This document shows positions 25,276 to 34,977 of a stretch of DNA of 64,000 bases, piece after piece. The stretch is from Pedobacter miscanthi. Its GTDB lineage: Bacteria > Bacteroidota > Bacteroidia > Sphingobacteriales > Sphingobacteriaceae. The stretch spans positions 124,001 through 188,000 of the forward strand of contig NZ_QNQU01000004.1 of NCBI RefSeq assembly GCF_003315595.1, read 5' to 3'. Position numbers and translations under genes: made by a program. The notes under the pieces were generated by a model. That model ran no database searches. It had not been told where the DNA came from and saw nothing but the letters and a program-made list of their open reading frames with translations. The first letter of the stretch is position 1; every line of letters begins with the position of its first letter.

Positions 25276-26175
25276 ATGAAAATTATCCGCACTGCACTCT
25301 TTTTATCGCTCCTTATCAATTCACTTGTTTCGTTGGCACAGAGTCCTGCTGAAAAGCTTAAAACTATTTTTCAGGATAAGAACAGGCAGATTTTGGTTGC
25401 TGCACACCGTGGTGATTGGAGAAATTCGCCCGAAAATTCGTTGCAGGCACTTTACAATAGCATCAGCAAGGGATTTGATATTATGGAGCTTGATGTGAAA
25501 ATGAGTAAGGATAGCCAGATGGTGGTGATGCACGATAATACCATTGATCGTACCACAAATGCAAAAGGAAAGGTGGGAGATTATACTTTGGCAGAACTTA
25601 AAAAGTTCAGGTTAAGGAACGGTTTGGGCCGTGTTACAGAAAACCAAATCCCAACAATGCGTGAGATGATGCTGGCGGCTAAAGGAAAGATCCTGATCAA
25701 TGTAGATAAGGGGAATGACCACCTCGATCTGGTATTTAAGGTGCTGCGCGAAACTTCTACCACCGATCAGGCGATTGTGAATGTTGGCGATGATATGCCT
25801 TACGAAGAATTGAAGGCCAAAAATACAATACCACAGGATGCTTATTTAATGGTGGTGGTGAATGTTAAAAATAAAGATATGCAGAGCATCATCAATGGTT
25901 ATGCCGCCAATAAGAAAGCCATTGTACAGCCTATTTTTGACACTGATACCTTGACTAATTTAAAAGTGGTAAAAGCAATGAATGGAAAACCATTAATCTG
26001 GTTAAACAGTTTGTGGCCATCGCTAAATGGCGGCCACGACGACGACCGTGCGGTAGAAAAAAATGAAAAGGAAGAAAGCTGGGGCTGGCTGATTAATTAT
26101 CACCCGGTGATCCTGCAAACCGACCGCCCGACAGATCTGTTGATTTACTTAAGGAGTAGGGGATTGCATAAATAA
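25276..26175 (+). CDS. Glycerophosphodiester phosphodiesterase family protein, exported
   Basis: 299 aa from the ATG at 25276. A TTG at 25246 lies inside the promoter box and is not used here. Signal peptide ends near SLAQ (residue 22). GDPD catalytic residues are present: His44-Arg45 in AAHRGDWRNSPENS, Glu53, then Glu71-x-Asp73 in MELDVKMS, and His86 in MVVMHDNTIDR. This TIM-barrel enzyme cleaves glycerophosphodiesters to glycerol-3-phosphate and an alcohol, in the periplasm. Convergent with pepE, 8 bp apart. Confidence 0.9.
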   Translation: MKIIRTALFLSLLINSLVSLAQSPAEKLKTIFQDKNRQILVAAHRGDWRNSPENSLQALYNSISKGFDIMELDVKMSKDSQMVVMHDNTIDRTTNAKGKVGDYTLAELKKFRLRNGLGRVTENQIPTMREMMLAAKGKILINVDKGNDHLDLVFKVLRETSTTDQAIVNVGDDMPYEELKAKNTIPQDAYLMVVVNVKNKDMQSIINGYAANKKAIVQPIFDTDTLTNLKVVKAMNGKPLIWLNSLWPSLNGGHDDDRAVEKNEKEESWGWLINYHPVILQTDRPTDLLIYLRSRGLHK

Positions 26176-26183
26176 ATCGATGC

Positions 26184-26879
26184 TTAAACCAATGAAGCAC
26201 CAGGCTTTAATTCGTAGGGTGCTTTCCCAGGTTCAAAAATCCTTGTTTCTTCAGTTCCCTCTGTAGTAATTTTATTGCCCCTTATCCTGATCCAGTTTCC
26301 TTCGCGCAAGCCAACTACTTTTATATCGTTCTGCGTTAAAAACTCTTTTATCCTTGTTTCCCTTGTCTCACCATTGTGTTTCAAATCTGGATTTGGATCG
26401 AGGTAATGAGGATTAAGATTAAATGGAACCAGGCCCATACAGTCGAAAGACGAAGGATAAACAATTGGCATATCATTGGTGGTTTTCATATTGATACCGC
26501 CGATGTTGCTGCCTGCGCTACAGCCCAGATAAGCTTTACCTTTTTTGATATTTTCGCTCAAAACACCCATCAATCCAAGTTCGTGCAATGTTTTTACCAA
26601 CAAAAAAGTATTACCACCACCGGTAAAAAAGCCTTTTGCTGCATGTACGGCTTCAACAGGATTGGCAAATTCGTGCAAACCTTTTATCTTAATATTAAGG
26701 CCGGAGAAAAAATCTTTGGCTTTTGCAGTATATTCCTCATGCGAAATGCCTCCCGGCCTTGCAAAAGGTATAAAAATAATTTCTTCTGTCCCTTTAAAAA
26801 GTTCAGTTAATTCTTTTGTTAGGTATTCAAGGTAATTTCCGCCAAAAAGGGTAGAAGTAGAGGCCAGTATAACATTCAT
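26184..26879 (-). CDS. pepE: Dipeptidase E (alpha-aspartyl dipeptidase, peptidase S51)
   Basis: 231 aa, the normal length of PepE. The nucleophile Ser121 lies in the elbow LGCSAGSNIGG; Asp136 (TTNDMPIV) and His158 (LNPHYLD) fill the positions known for E. coli PepE (Ser120, Asp135, His157). FTGGGNTFLLVKTL is the family block before the elbow. It hydrolyses Asp-X dipeptides in the cytoplasm; no signal peptide is seen. A TACCTTTG promoter box lies 41 bp upstream. Confidence 0.92.
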   Translation of the reverse strand: MNVILASTSTLFGGNYLEYLTKELTELFKGTEEIIFIPFARPGGISHEEYTAKAKDFFSGLNIKIKGLHEFANPVEAVHAAKGFFTGGGNTFLLVKTLHELGLMGVLSENIKKGKAYLGCSAGSNIGGINMKTTNDMPIVYPSSFDCMGLVPFNLNPHYLDPNPDLKHNGETRETRIKEFLTQNDIKVVGLREGNWIRIRGNKITTEGTEETRIFEPGKAPYELKPGASLV

Positions 26880-26919
26880 TTTGGTATTTTTTTAATCCGG
26901 CTTTAAAAGCTTGTTCCTG

Positions 26920-26927
26920 CAAAGGTA
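26920..26927 (-). promoter_or_regulatory. Bacteroidota -7 promoter box of pepE (TACCTTTG)
   Basis: Minus-strand TACCTTTG matches TA-N2-TTTG exactly and lies 41 bp upstream of the pepE start codon. No convincing -33 element is visible. Confidence 0.55.
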
Positions 26928-26976
26928 GAAAACAGAAAGAATTTGGATTACCCTGTTTACCAAATAAATTTAATAA

Positions 26977-27597
26977 TTAAGCCAGCATTTTTATTTCCTG
27001 ATCAGTTGCCCTGTTTCTTATTCTGCTCAGGGTTTCGAGGCGCATGCCCAGATAACTGGCCAGGTAACGCTGGGGTACCCGTTCTATATCAAAAATGGTG
27101 TTTTCGAGTCTAAGGTATCTGCCTAATGCAGTAGGTATCCTCGCGATAATAGATCTTTCTGAGGCCATAAAATATTGCATTTCCAATATTTTTCTGGCAA
27201 TTACATCCCACTCCGGATAATTAAAAGATAGGGTATCGGTAAGTGAATAGGGGATGCGCACCAGATAACAATCTTCGAGTGCCTGCAGGTATTCTACAGA
27301 ATGGTTAGATTGCTGCCCGGGATGGCGGATGGCTTCTATGATCTGGTTTTCGAAACCAAACCAGGTACTGATATCTTTTTTCCTGTCTTTTATAAAACCC
27401 CTTACCACCCCCTTAATTAAAAAGTACATGGCATTGTTCGAGTCGATGGGCGAAAGGATATGTTTGTGCTTTCGTACCGTAACAACCTGGCAATTTTGCT
27501 CATAATAAGTAATAAATTCTTCCGATAGGGGATGAAGTTTTTCCAAATTGTTGAAAAATGGCTTCATAAGAAGACGATTGTCTGAACCTGTTGTCAT
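26977..27597 (-). CDS. Crp/Fnr family transcriptional regulator
   Basis: 206 aa. N-terminal cyclic-nucleotide-binding-like beta-roll (about 15-120, with VVTVRKHKHILSPIDSNNAMYFLIKGVVRGFIKD), long dimer helix (about 125-150) and a C-terminal winged helix with PQRYLASYLGMRLETLSRIRN as recognition region. No Cys cluster for an Fe-S centre is present. Bacteroidota Crp proteins of this kind usually sense unknown ligands. Both ATGs (codons 1 and 11) are possible starts. The target is not known. Confidence 0.87.
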   Translation of the reverse strand: MTTGSDNRLLMKPFFNNLEKLHPLSEEFITYYEQNCQVVTVRKHKHILSPIDSNNAMYFLIKGVVRGFIKDRKKDISTWFGFENQIIEAIRHPGQQSNHSVEYLQALEDCYLVRIPYSLTDTLSFNYPEWDVIARKILEMQYFMASERSIIARIPTALGRYLRLENTIFDIERVPQRYLASYLGMRLETLSRIRNRATDQEIKMLA

Positions 27598-27764
27598 TAA
27601 ATTATTTGGGATAGCGTATAAAAAATCAGGTCATTTTCAAGCCGGCGTGTGACTAATGAAAATGCCTAACCAAAAGTATTGTCTATCTCAAAAGAACAGG
27701 AAAGAGATGGGGTAATTTGTCTCTAATGATTCAATCGTTAGATCAAATATAGGCTGAACAGGCC

Positions 27765-28994
27765 TTAGGACTTCAATATTTGCGAGAAGTATGCTGTTGG
27801 CATTATGCCTTTTTCCTTTTTAAAAGCGTTGTAAAAAGTTGCATGATTCTTGAAACCGGCTTCCTGTGCAATTGCTTCAATGGTTATTTTATCAGCAAGG
27901 ATGGGATATTGTTTTAAAAAATGTGCTATCCGGTAACTGTTTATCCAGTCGCGGAAATTTTTACCAATATGGTTGTTGATTACAAATGAACATTGGTGTA
28001 CAGGAATGTTGATCCGCATTGCCACATCTATAATTTGGAGGTCCTGATTGAGGTAGAGAAGTTCATCAGCCATTTCCTTTTTAATCAGGTTAATGTACAG
28101 CCCGATTTGTTCTTCGGAAAGATTTATTTTTTTAGAAGTTGCTGAAAGCTGTTTCGGAATTTTTATTATCTCCAGCAGGTCGAAGTCGTTGGGCGTTGGT
28201 TGATGATCTGTTGCCAGCTTTTCTTTCCATTCATTTTTGCTCCAATCGATAGCTACTAAAAGGAAGCCGTAAAATAGGCTTGGTTTATGAAGTGCATACA
28301 ATAAGATGAGTAACAAGGCTGCACAGTTGATCACTACAAAGATAGAATTTTCGATAGGGAGATTTATATTTCTCAATATGATTGGCAAAAGACCCAGAAG
28401 CTGGAAAAAGGTCGCAACTTTTAGTAAAAAGACAGCCCAATACTGTGCGGTATGGTTTGAATTCTGTTTTCTTAAAACCCTCGATTTAATAACGGCAAAC
28501 CAGGTTAAACCCAGATAAAATATAGTGAGTACAGGCCTTAATAAAGAATGGATATACGAAGGGAATAATCCGCTTTGGGCTTGTAAAGAAAGGTAACCTT
28601 CTGCATGTAGCTCTTTAACAATCACGTTCCAATCGATAGGTGCCAGGCCTGGCCATGGAATAATGTGTATAATGGCCAGCACCGCCGGGATGAAATGAAG
28701 AAAATCCCTTTTTTTAATTGTTGTTCGCTCATATACAAAACCGGTAATGTAAAGATAAAAACATGCAGGGGCAGCAAAATAAAGAGGCGTAAAGAGCTGG
28801 AAGAATATCGAAAGCGGCTCTGCCCGGCCGGTGGTAATAAACAGTGAATTAAGTACCTGCCCAAAGCGGGCAAATAATAGGAGCGATAAAAGTATATTCT
28901 GTGTCCTGTTCCCATTTTTTGCAAAAAATAAATGGAGGGAAATTAAGAGCAGGAAAAAACAGGTAGTGCCGGACAGGAAATTTACAAATTGCAT
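27765..28994 (-). CDS. Membrane-bound AraC-family transcriptional regulator
   Basis: 409 aa. Seven predicted transmembrane segments occupy about 1-245, followed by a cytoplasmic linker and an AraC-type double helix-turn-helix (about 295-408). The signature is ITIEAIAQEAGFKNHATFYNAFKKEKGIMPTAY. Such 7TM-AraC proteins are common in Bacteroidota and are thought to sense a membrane or external signal and act directly on DNA. It lies between the Crp/Fnr gene and the exopolysaccharide operon, but no link to either is shown. Confidence 0.88.
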   Translation of the reverse strand: MQFVNFLSGTTCFFLLLISLHLFFAKNGNRTQNILLSLLLFARFGQVLNSLFITTGRAEPLSIFFQLFTPLYFAAPACFYLYITGFVYERTTIKKRDFLHFIPAVLAIIHIIPWPGLAPIDWNVIVKELHAEGYLSLQAQSGLFPSYIHSLLRPVLTIFYLGLTWFAVIKSRVLRKQNSNHTAQYWAVFLLKVATFFQLLGLLPIILRNINLPIENSIFVVINCAALLLILLYALHKPSLFYGFLLVAIDWSKNEWKEKLATDHQPTPNDFDLLEIIKIPKQLSATSKKINLSEEQIGLYINLIKKEMADELLYLNQDLQIIDVAMRINIPVHQCSFVINNHIGKNFRDWINSYRIAHFLKQYPILADKITIEAIAQEAGFKNHATFYNAFKKEKGIMPTAYFSQILKS

Positions 28995-29113
28995 ATATTA
29001 ACTTCGGGATAAGCGTTTTTATTGGTTAAATCTCATGATCTGGTTTAAATCAATCGATTTAGAAATAATGGTGAAATTTGTTAATAAACAATCGTAGGTA
29101 AGATGATTCTTTT

Positions 29114-30838
29114 TTATTTTTTAATGATAATATCTTCCATTACCAGCATATCCATTTTTGTTCTCAAAAAACAATCCAATGCTTCTTCCGGTGTATTTAC
29201 TATGGGTTCATTTTCGTTAAATGAAGTGTTGAGCAAAATTGGGGTACCTGTTTTATCTCGAAAGGATTTTATGAGCTGATAATATTTTTCGTCGGTATGC
29301 TGATGTACAGTTTGGAGCCTGCCGGTACCGTCTAAATGTGTAACGGCCGGGATCTCATCCCGTTTTTCGGCTTTAATTTTAAAAACTTTTTCCATGAAGG
29401 GTACATCATCAACCTGTTCAAAATATTCTTTTACAAATTCTGATAGGATAGAGGGGGCAAAAGGGCGGAAAGATTCGCGTCTTTTAATTTTGGTATTTAA
29501 CAGCTCTTTTGCTTTTGTATTTCTTGGATCAGCTAATATGGAGCGGTGGCCTAGTGCCCTCGGACCGAATTCGGCCCTTCCCTGAAACCACCCAACCACA
29601 CCTTCATTAATTAAACAGTTGGTTACTTCGTTAAAAAAGTCTTTTTGTTCAGGCTTTAAATAATGGATATTTTTTTCCTTTAGCAAATTCTCAATATAAG
29701 CATTATCGAATTTACTGCCCAGATAACCATGAAACATAGGAGGGGTACGGGGTTTATTTTCGAGCTGGTTCCACACCCATAATGCGGCCCCAATTGCAGT
29801 GCCGGCATCATGTCCGGCTGGAGGAATATAAATATGCTTAAAGGATGTATTGAGTTTTATTTTTCCGTTTGCAACCGAATTTTGAGCTACACCGCCCGCT
29901 ATGCAGATATGCTGTAATCCGGTTTTTTGTTGTAAATGATTAAGAAGGTGGAAAATAACCTCTTCGGTAACCTGTTGCACTGATGCTGCTAAATCTTTGT
30001 GATACTGGGACAATTCTTCATGCTGCTGTCTCGGATTTCCTAAAAGTGTGGTTAGGTTTTCGGTATAAAGATTATCCATACCAGGAATACCATTCTCCCA
30101 AGCCATATTTACACCATTTTTAGGATGGTTGAAATATTTAAGGTCGAGCTCAAAAAGTCCGTTATCTTTTAGTAAGATCAATTTATGGATCAAATCAACA
30201 TAAAGGGGCTTACCATAAGGAGCCAGGCCCATAACCTTATACTCATCGCCATAATGTGGGAAACCCAAAAATTGTGTTAAAGTGGTATAGAAAACCCCTA
30301 GAGAATGCGGATAAGACACAGTATCCAATACCTTAATCTGATTCGCTTTTCCGATGGCCAGCATGGTACTGCTAAAATCACCAAAACCGTCAATTGATAA
30401 AATTGCAGCTTCTTCGAAAGGTGATGCAAAAAATGCACTTGCCAAATGGCTTCTGTGATGTTCTACCTGAACTATACTGGCTTTCAGCGTTCCTTGCAGG
30501 AGGTGAAAATGTTTGTAAATTTCGGACTCAATACTATTTGCCTTTTTAAGATTCTGCGCCCGGTTGATCATATTTTTTAAGCTCAAGCGGTTTTTTAATG
30601 CGGTGAGAACCTTTTTTGAAAAATTAGCTTTTGGATCGCGGGATACAGCAATATAATCGACCTCATTTATGGTGATACCTGCTTCAGTTAAACAAAATTC
30701 GATAGCTTTTGAGGGAAATCCTGCCCAATGTTTTATCCTCCGGAAACGCTCTTCTTCTGATGCGGCAATAATTTCACCATCTTTATAAATACAGGCAGAT
30801 GAATCGCCATGATAGGCATTAAGCCCTAAAATATACAT
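29114..30838 (-). CDS. Carbamoyltransferase (NodU/CmcH family)
   Basis: 574 aa from the ATG at 30838, which gives the family start MYILGLNAYHGDSSACI; the frame runs on upstream without a family match. N-terminal TsaD-like ATPase fold (about 1-360) with VEHHRSHLASAFF, C-terminal domain with GWFQGRAEFGPRALGHRSIL. NodU-type enzymes transfer a carbamoyl group from carbamoyl phosphate to a sugar hydroxyl, and need ATP for the carbamoyl-adenylate step. It ends the exopolysaccharide operon, 7 bp after the exosortase, so O-carbamoylation of the exported glycan is likely. Confidence 0.9.
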   Translation of the reverse strand: MYILGLNAYHGDSSACIYKDGEIIAASEEERFRRIKHWAGFPSKAIEFCLTEAGITINEVDYIAVSRDPKANFSKKVLTALKNRLSLKNMINRAQNLKKANSIESEIYKHFHLLQGTLKASIVQVEHHRSHLASAFFASPFEEAAILSIDGFGDFSSTMLAIGKANQIKVLDTVSYPHSLGVFYTTLTQFLGFPHYGDEYKVMGLAPYGKPLYVDLIHKLILLKDNGLFELDLKYFNHPKNGVNMAWENGIPGMDNLYTENLTTLLGNPRQQHEELSQYHKDLAASVQQVTEEVIFHLLNHLQQKTGLQHICIAGGVAQNSVANGKIKLNTSFKHIYIPPAGHDAGTAIGAALWVWNQLENKPRTPPMFHGYLGSKFDNAYIENLLKEKNIHYLKPEQKDFFNEVTNCLINEGVVGWFQGRAEFGPRALGHRSILADPRNTKAKELLNTKIKRRESFRPFAPSILSEFVKEYFEQVDDVPFMEKVFKIKAEKRDEIPAVTHLDGTGRLQTVHQHTDEKYYQLIKSFRDKTGTPILLNTSFNENEPIVNTPEEALDCFLRTKMDMLVMEDIIIKK

Positions 30839-30845
30839 GTGGATT

Positions 30846-31475
30846 TTATGCTTGAGGGTTATTTGTTGCCGTAGTATCCTGATCGGCATTTGTTTTTTTA
30901 GGCATTCTGGTATTGCGCTTAATCCAGATATACAGCATAATGAAAATGATGATGTAAACAATCACGTTAAAGATCTCGTGATGGTATTCGAAGTAATTTC
31001 TCTGGCTTTGGAAAAAGCCGAAGAGCAGACCTAATCCTGCAATTCTGCAGATATTGAGAACATAAATGGTAACCAATCCGATTACAAGCATTTTGAAGGT
31101 AGATTTCCATGGTGCCGGAAATGCAAGTACGAACGCAGCTAAAAAGCTCATTACGCCTAAGCCAAGGCAGGAGTAGTTTATGCGCAGATATGGACCGTTA
31201 ACCACCATTACATCCATTTCATTGTGGATGGCGTAGAACCCAAATAACTTAATAATCCAGACTGCTGGTTTAATCAATGCTGTTTTTAAGCCTTGTATAT
31301 AATCGAAGTGCTGTGCAATATAGGCATTGTGGTACTTTCCGCCTTCACTCATTACACTGTTCATAAACACATTACCCTGACTAAACAGGATATATAAGAC
31401 AAATAGCGCAACAATAAATTTGATTGCTTTTTTGTCTGCTTGTTTCTTAGCTTCTTTTTGACTGATTTCGCTCAT
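30846..31475 (-). CDS. xrtY: Exosortase, probably XrtY type
   Basis: 209 aa integral membrane protein with about six helices. The exosortase catalytic triad is in order: Cys103 in NYSCLGLGVMSF, Arg144 in NICRIAGLGL, and His165/His166 in EYHHEIFN. Exosortases cut a C-terminal sorting signal and move the protein onto a surface anchor, often glycan-linked. The short length, the Bacteroidota host, the polysaccharide locus and the nearby Wzy-like protein agree with XrtY; the subtype is my recollection. It overlaps the upstream GT2 gene by 29 bp. Candidate substrates lie at 61-63.8 kb. Confidence 0.85.
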   Translation of the reverse strand: MSEISQKEAKKQADKKAIKFIVALFVLYILFSQGNVFMNSVMSEGGKYHNAYIAQHFDYIQGLKTALIKPAVWIIKLFGFYAIHNEMDVMVVNGPYLRINYSCLGLGVMSFLAAFVLAFPAPWKSTFKMLVIGLVTIYVLNICRIAGLGLLFGFFQSQRNYFEYHHEIFNVIVYIIIFIMLYIWIKRNTRMPKKTNADQDTTATNNPQA

Positions 31476-32334
31476 ACGGAACTTTATTTCTTTTTTTTAA
31501 TATGTTTAATTTCTTATCTACCTGCAACCTGAACCATAGGCCCTGCATATAATGAAACTTGATGCCATTTTTTCCTTCAAATATACCCAGTTGGAACAGC
31601 ATTCTATAGGTAAAATATAAATACGGGCGAATGTATAAGGGAAGTTGCCACCATAATTTTTTTAACCAGGCTTTACGTTCGTCGGGATTTCCGAGTAGGG
31701 TAGGATGAAGTGCTGATGTTCGCAGTCCCATTAATCGTTCAAATTCTTCTTTTGCTACCAGCTCACTGTACTTTTGATGTTTTGCATACCAAAAACTTAA
31801 ATCATTTTCTTTAAGATTTTCTTCAATAATATGGCCATCCTTCCATATTTGGGTATTACCACTTACAATAAAGCGATGATCCATATTTTCGTTAAGGTCA
31901 GAAAAACCGATTCCCTTTCTGAACATTTTGAGCTGATACATGGGATAATAGCCCCCATAACGGATCCATTTTCCCTGGAAAATATTTTTACGGTTGAAAT
32001 AGATCCCGTTTACATCTGAATATTCCTCGTTTTTAAAATCAGAGAGTTTAGCGAAAAGTTCGGGTGTTACCATTTGGTCTGCATCCAAGCCAATAATCCA
32101 TGGGGTATTGATTTTGAAATTTTTTAGCGCAAAATCCCATTGTTTGGGATGGTTTTCGAATGGATGATGTTGTACCTGGGCATTATATGCAGCTGCAATA
32201 ACTAAAGTTTTATCGGTACTGCCACTATCTAATATAAAAGTTGGCGCACTAAGTTGCTTAATGGAATCCAAAAGCCGTGTCAGATGAATTTCTTCGTTAA
32301 AGGTTAGAATTATAAAACTGAAATTAGGATTCAT
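31447..32334 (-). CDS. Family 2 glycosyltransferase
   Basis: 295 aa. GT-A fold opening FSFIILTFNEEIHLTRLLDSI; metal-binding DXD as GLDADQMV (about residues 88-95). The C-terminal part carries FRKGIGFSDLNENMDH and a basic amphipathic tail that may hold it to the membrane. It resembles the WaaE/KdtX-like group of GT2 enzymes that act on lipid-linked sugars. It overlaps the GT4 gene before it by 11 bp and the exosortase after it by 29 bp, so it belongs to the operon. Donor and acceptor are unknown. Confidence 0.87.
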   Translation of the reverse strand: MNPNFSFIILTFNEEIHLTRLLDSIKQLSAPTFILDSGSTDKTLVIAAAYNAQVQHHPFENHPKQWDFALKNFKINTPWIIGLDADQMVTPELFAKLSDFKNEEYSDVNGIYFNRKNIFQGKWIRYGGYYPMYQLKMFRKGIGFSDLNENMDHRFIVSGNTQIWKDGHIIEENLKENDLSFWYAKHQKYSELVAKEEFERLMGLRTSALHPTLLGNPDERKAWLKKLWWQLPLYIRPYLYFTYRMLFQLGIFEGKNGIKFHYMQGLWFRLQVDKKLNILKKRNKVPYERNQSKRS

Positions 32335-33571
32335 AACGGTTCAATGCCACTTCCTTATACAACTGCAGATACCTTTCTACCAATAACGCATCACTAAAAT
32401 CCTGTTTAATAAGATCAGGGGCGTTGACCCTAATCCTTGCCCTCTTTTCGTTATCGTTAAAAGCCAATAAGATTTTAGCTTTGATATCTTCGACGGTTAA
32501 TCTACATACCCAACCAAAATCTTTATCGGCAACATAATCTGCTAGTCCAACCTCATTTGAAATTAATACAGGGGTACCAATATCCAAACTTTCGATTACT
32601 ACATTGGCAAAATTCTCATTGTATGATGTCAGAACAAATAAATCATGCCTGGCCATCAATTGGAATTTATCGTTATCCCTTACCTGCCCGTTCCATGTAA
32701 TCCGATCAGCGAGCATTAAACCTTTTGCTTTTTGTTTCAAACATCCCACATAATCCTGTTCTCCCGAACCGGCAATTGTTAAGTGCCACGGAACATCAAT
32801 AGAAAATAAAGCCTGAAACAACAGTTCCAATCCTTTTTTCTGCTCAATACGGGAAAGAAAAATTATCTCAAATCGGGAGTTGTCATCCTGTTTTTTTTTT
32901 ATCTGGTCTATATTAAAGTGTTCGTTATTAGAGCTAAGTAAGTTTGGGATTACTACGGCTCCCTTAGACATGGCTATTTCAATTGCTTCCGATTTTTCCT
33001 GCTCACTTGTGGCATGGATATAACAATACCTTAATAGACTTTTGCCGATAAGCCGGTGCATCCATTTTTTGGCAAATGAACTCCGATTATGTTGACTATA
33101 AGTTGATAACATACCCCTTGGTGAGAGTACAATAGGTACATTGTACCATTTTGCAATTAAACAGACCAGTATAGAAACAAGATTCCACCAGGCATGAATA
33201 TGGATAATCAGGTGTTGATTGTTTTTAGAACTAATAATTTCTTTTCTTAATTGCAACAACAATGCAGGAGAAAAATGACTGTGATCTTTTGTCCATCTTC
33301 TAAAATAGGTTACCGAAACCCCTTCAACCAATACGGGCTTTCCTATAGGTACGTTTAGTTCGGTTTTACCATTGGCTGTAGTAGTTAGAACGGCTATATT
33401 TATATTCTCGTTCGCATTATCGCCAAAAGTCCCATCCGCCGAATATTTAGTTTCAGCAATCTTTTGCTTTCCGGTAACTGCCAATGCTTCACATAATTTT
33501 CCAACTGATTGAATCGGCCCGCCATAGATATAAGCAGGTTTGTAAGAAGGTGTAATGTGGAGGATTTTCAA
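32324..33571 (-). CDS. Family 4 glycosyltransferase
   Basis: 415 aa, GT-B fold. N-terminal acceptor half opens ILHITPSYKPAYIYGGPIQSV, with an extra insertion near residues 35-60. The C-terminal donor half has IIFLSRIEQKKGLELLFQAL and the E-x7-E motif ENFANVVIESLDIG (about 340-353), then GTPVLIS. This is the usual retaining GT4 pattern. It overlaps the Wzy-like gene by 4 bp. A sugar-nucleotide-dependent step in exopolysaccharide repeat assembly is inferred. Confidence 0.88.
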   Translation of the reverse strand: MKILHITPSYKPAYIYGGPIQSVGKLCEALAVTGKQKIAETKYSADGTFGDNANENINIAVLTTTANGKTELNVPIGKPVLVEGVSVTYFRRWTKDHSHFSPALLLQLRKEIISSKNNQHLIIHIHAWWNLVSILVCLIAKWYNVPIVLSPRGMLSTYSQHNRSSFAKKWMHRLIGKSLLRYCYIHATSEQEKSEAIEIAMSKGAVVIPNLLSSNNEHFNIDQIKKKQDDNSRFEIIFLSRIEQKKGLELLFQALFSIDVPWHLTIAGSGEQDYVGCLKQKAKGLMLADRITWNGQVRDNDKFQLMARHDLFVLTSYNENFANVVIESLDIGTPVLISNEVGLADYVADKDFGWVCRLTVEDIKAKILLAFNDNEKRARIRVNAPDLIKQDFSDALLVERYLQLYKEVALNRYES

Positions 33572-34965
33572 TTTTTCAGGTAATTATCTAACCTTTCAAT
33601 TATATACTTGTTTAAAAGGAGGTAAATTAAAAAGAAAGCTATAAAACTTCCTACCAATTTATCTAGTGCAGTTTCAAATAGGTTTATCTGAAAAATAAAT
33701 GGTACAACAAAGGCAAAACCCCATATCCTGTTATAAGTATTGGATGTGATGTATCGATAGATCAGTCCTATTAATATTCCCCATAGACAAAGTGGGACCA
33801 ACATCCCGGGAAAACCAAAATCGACGTAACTCTCTGTAACGTAACCCAAACTAACAGAAGTGCCTGAACTTGATCCGGCAAAACCAATTCCCGAATAAGT
33901 TATTGTTTTCTCTGTATCGTCTATCGCTGCTTTGTCCGGAAATAAAATTCTTGGCATAAACACTCTCTTTACTGCATCAAACCACAGTCTTCCATGTTCA
34001 TGCGGCCTGTTTAAAGGCACATAAGATATTGTTGCCGAAAAAATATCGATATAGGATAGGCGGTCTAAAAGATTGGTAACACCATCCTGATATTTTAAAT
34101 TCTCTGTTTGGGCAGTTAAATCGTATAGCTTTTCTAATGCCTCAGTTTTAGAAACCCTTACAACCTGCTCATTTTCACCTCCCGATAAATATTTCCGGTA
34201 CTCGGGCTTTACATATTGCCAGATAATCATCAGATTGAATAGAAGAGCAATTATTGCGGCAAAAGAAATATAGTTAAGATAAGTATACGATTTTTTAACA
34301 AACAGATACAGCACGATGGCAACGATAAAAAAATCTTTAAATGAGCTGAAATAACCCGTGAGGCTAAAGATGATCTCGCCAACTAATATTACATAAAATA
34401 ATTTTCTATTTTCATCAAACACAAAATAAAATGTAAAAAAGAAAAAGAAAATTACCCATTTTAAATCTTGGACTTTAATGAAAACCTGTTGTAAACCAGG
34501 TATTAAGTGCGACAAATAAAGAAGAAAAGGAGTGATAAAGATCGCAATAACATAAAGGGTGATTATTTTTTTTTTGTTATAATTTGACAGCTGTGATTTG
34601 AAATTGCCAAAATCGTGTTTTGGGATGTTCTTTATAATAGCAAAAATACCCAATGATATAATATAGAGTGATGTTAAACTATAATAATAAGCTTTATTGA
34701 TACTTTGGTAATTGTCAAATAATTCACTGAAATCTTTATACAAATAGTCTGCATAAAATATTTTTAAACATACCTGAGACCACTGCATTAGCAAAGCGAA
34801 AAATAAAATTGGAGGTTCATTTTTTCTCCAAAGTAGTTTTGCAGCATAAGGAACAAAAAGAACAGCAAAAAAAGTGGCTAACGGATTTATGGTAAGAAGT
34901 GATAACGCCAGTATAACAGCAATGCCAATCTTCGAACTACCTAATTTTATTGCATTATCAAACAA
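33568..34965 (-). CDS. Wzy-like O-antigen/exopolysaccharide polymerase, exosortase-associated type
   Basis: 465 aa, about 11-12 transmembrane helices and one long extracytoplasmic loop (about 255-360) rich in charged and aromatic residues. This is the Wzy layout, in which the loop holds the active site for joining lipid-linked repeat units. SYVPLNRPHEHGRLWFDAV and a following PRILFPDK lie in that loop. Wzy-like proteins linked to XrtY are known in Bacteroidota; I recall that class from annotation and infer membership from the exosortase four genes downstream. No flippase is seen in the window. Confidence 0.75.
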   Translation of the reverse strand: MFDNAIKLGSSKIGIAVILALSLLTINPLATFFAVLFVPYAAKLLWRKNEPPILFFALLMQWSQVCLKIFYADYLYKDFSELFDNYQSINKAYYYSLTSLYIISLGIFAIIKNIPKHDFGNFKSQLSNYNKKKIITLYVIAIFITPFLLYLSHLIPGLQQVFIKVQDLKWVIFFFFFTFYFVFDENRKLFYVILVGEIIFSLTGYFSSFKDFFIVAIVLYLFVKKSYTYLNYISFAAIIALLFNLMIIWQYVKPEYRKYLSGGENEQVVRVSKTEALEKLYDLTAQTENLKYQDGVTNLLDRLSYIDIFSATISYVPLNRPHEHGRLWFDAVKRVFMPRILFPDKAAIDDTEKTITYSGIGFAGSSSGTSVSLGYVTESYVDFGFPGMLVPLCLWGILIGLIYRYITSNTYNRIWGFAFVVPFIFQINLFETALDKLVGSFIAFFLIYLLLNKYIIERLDNYLKN

Positions 34966-34977
34966 TTTTTTTATTTT

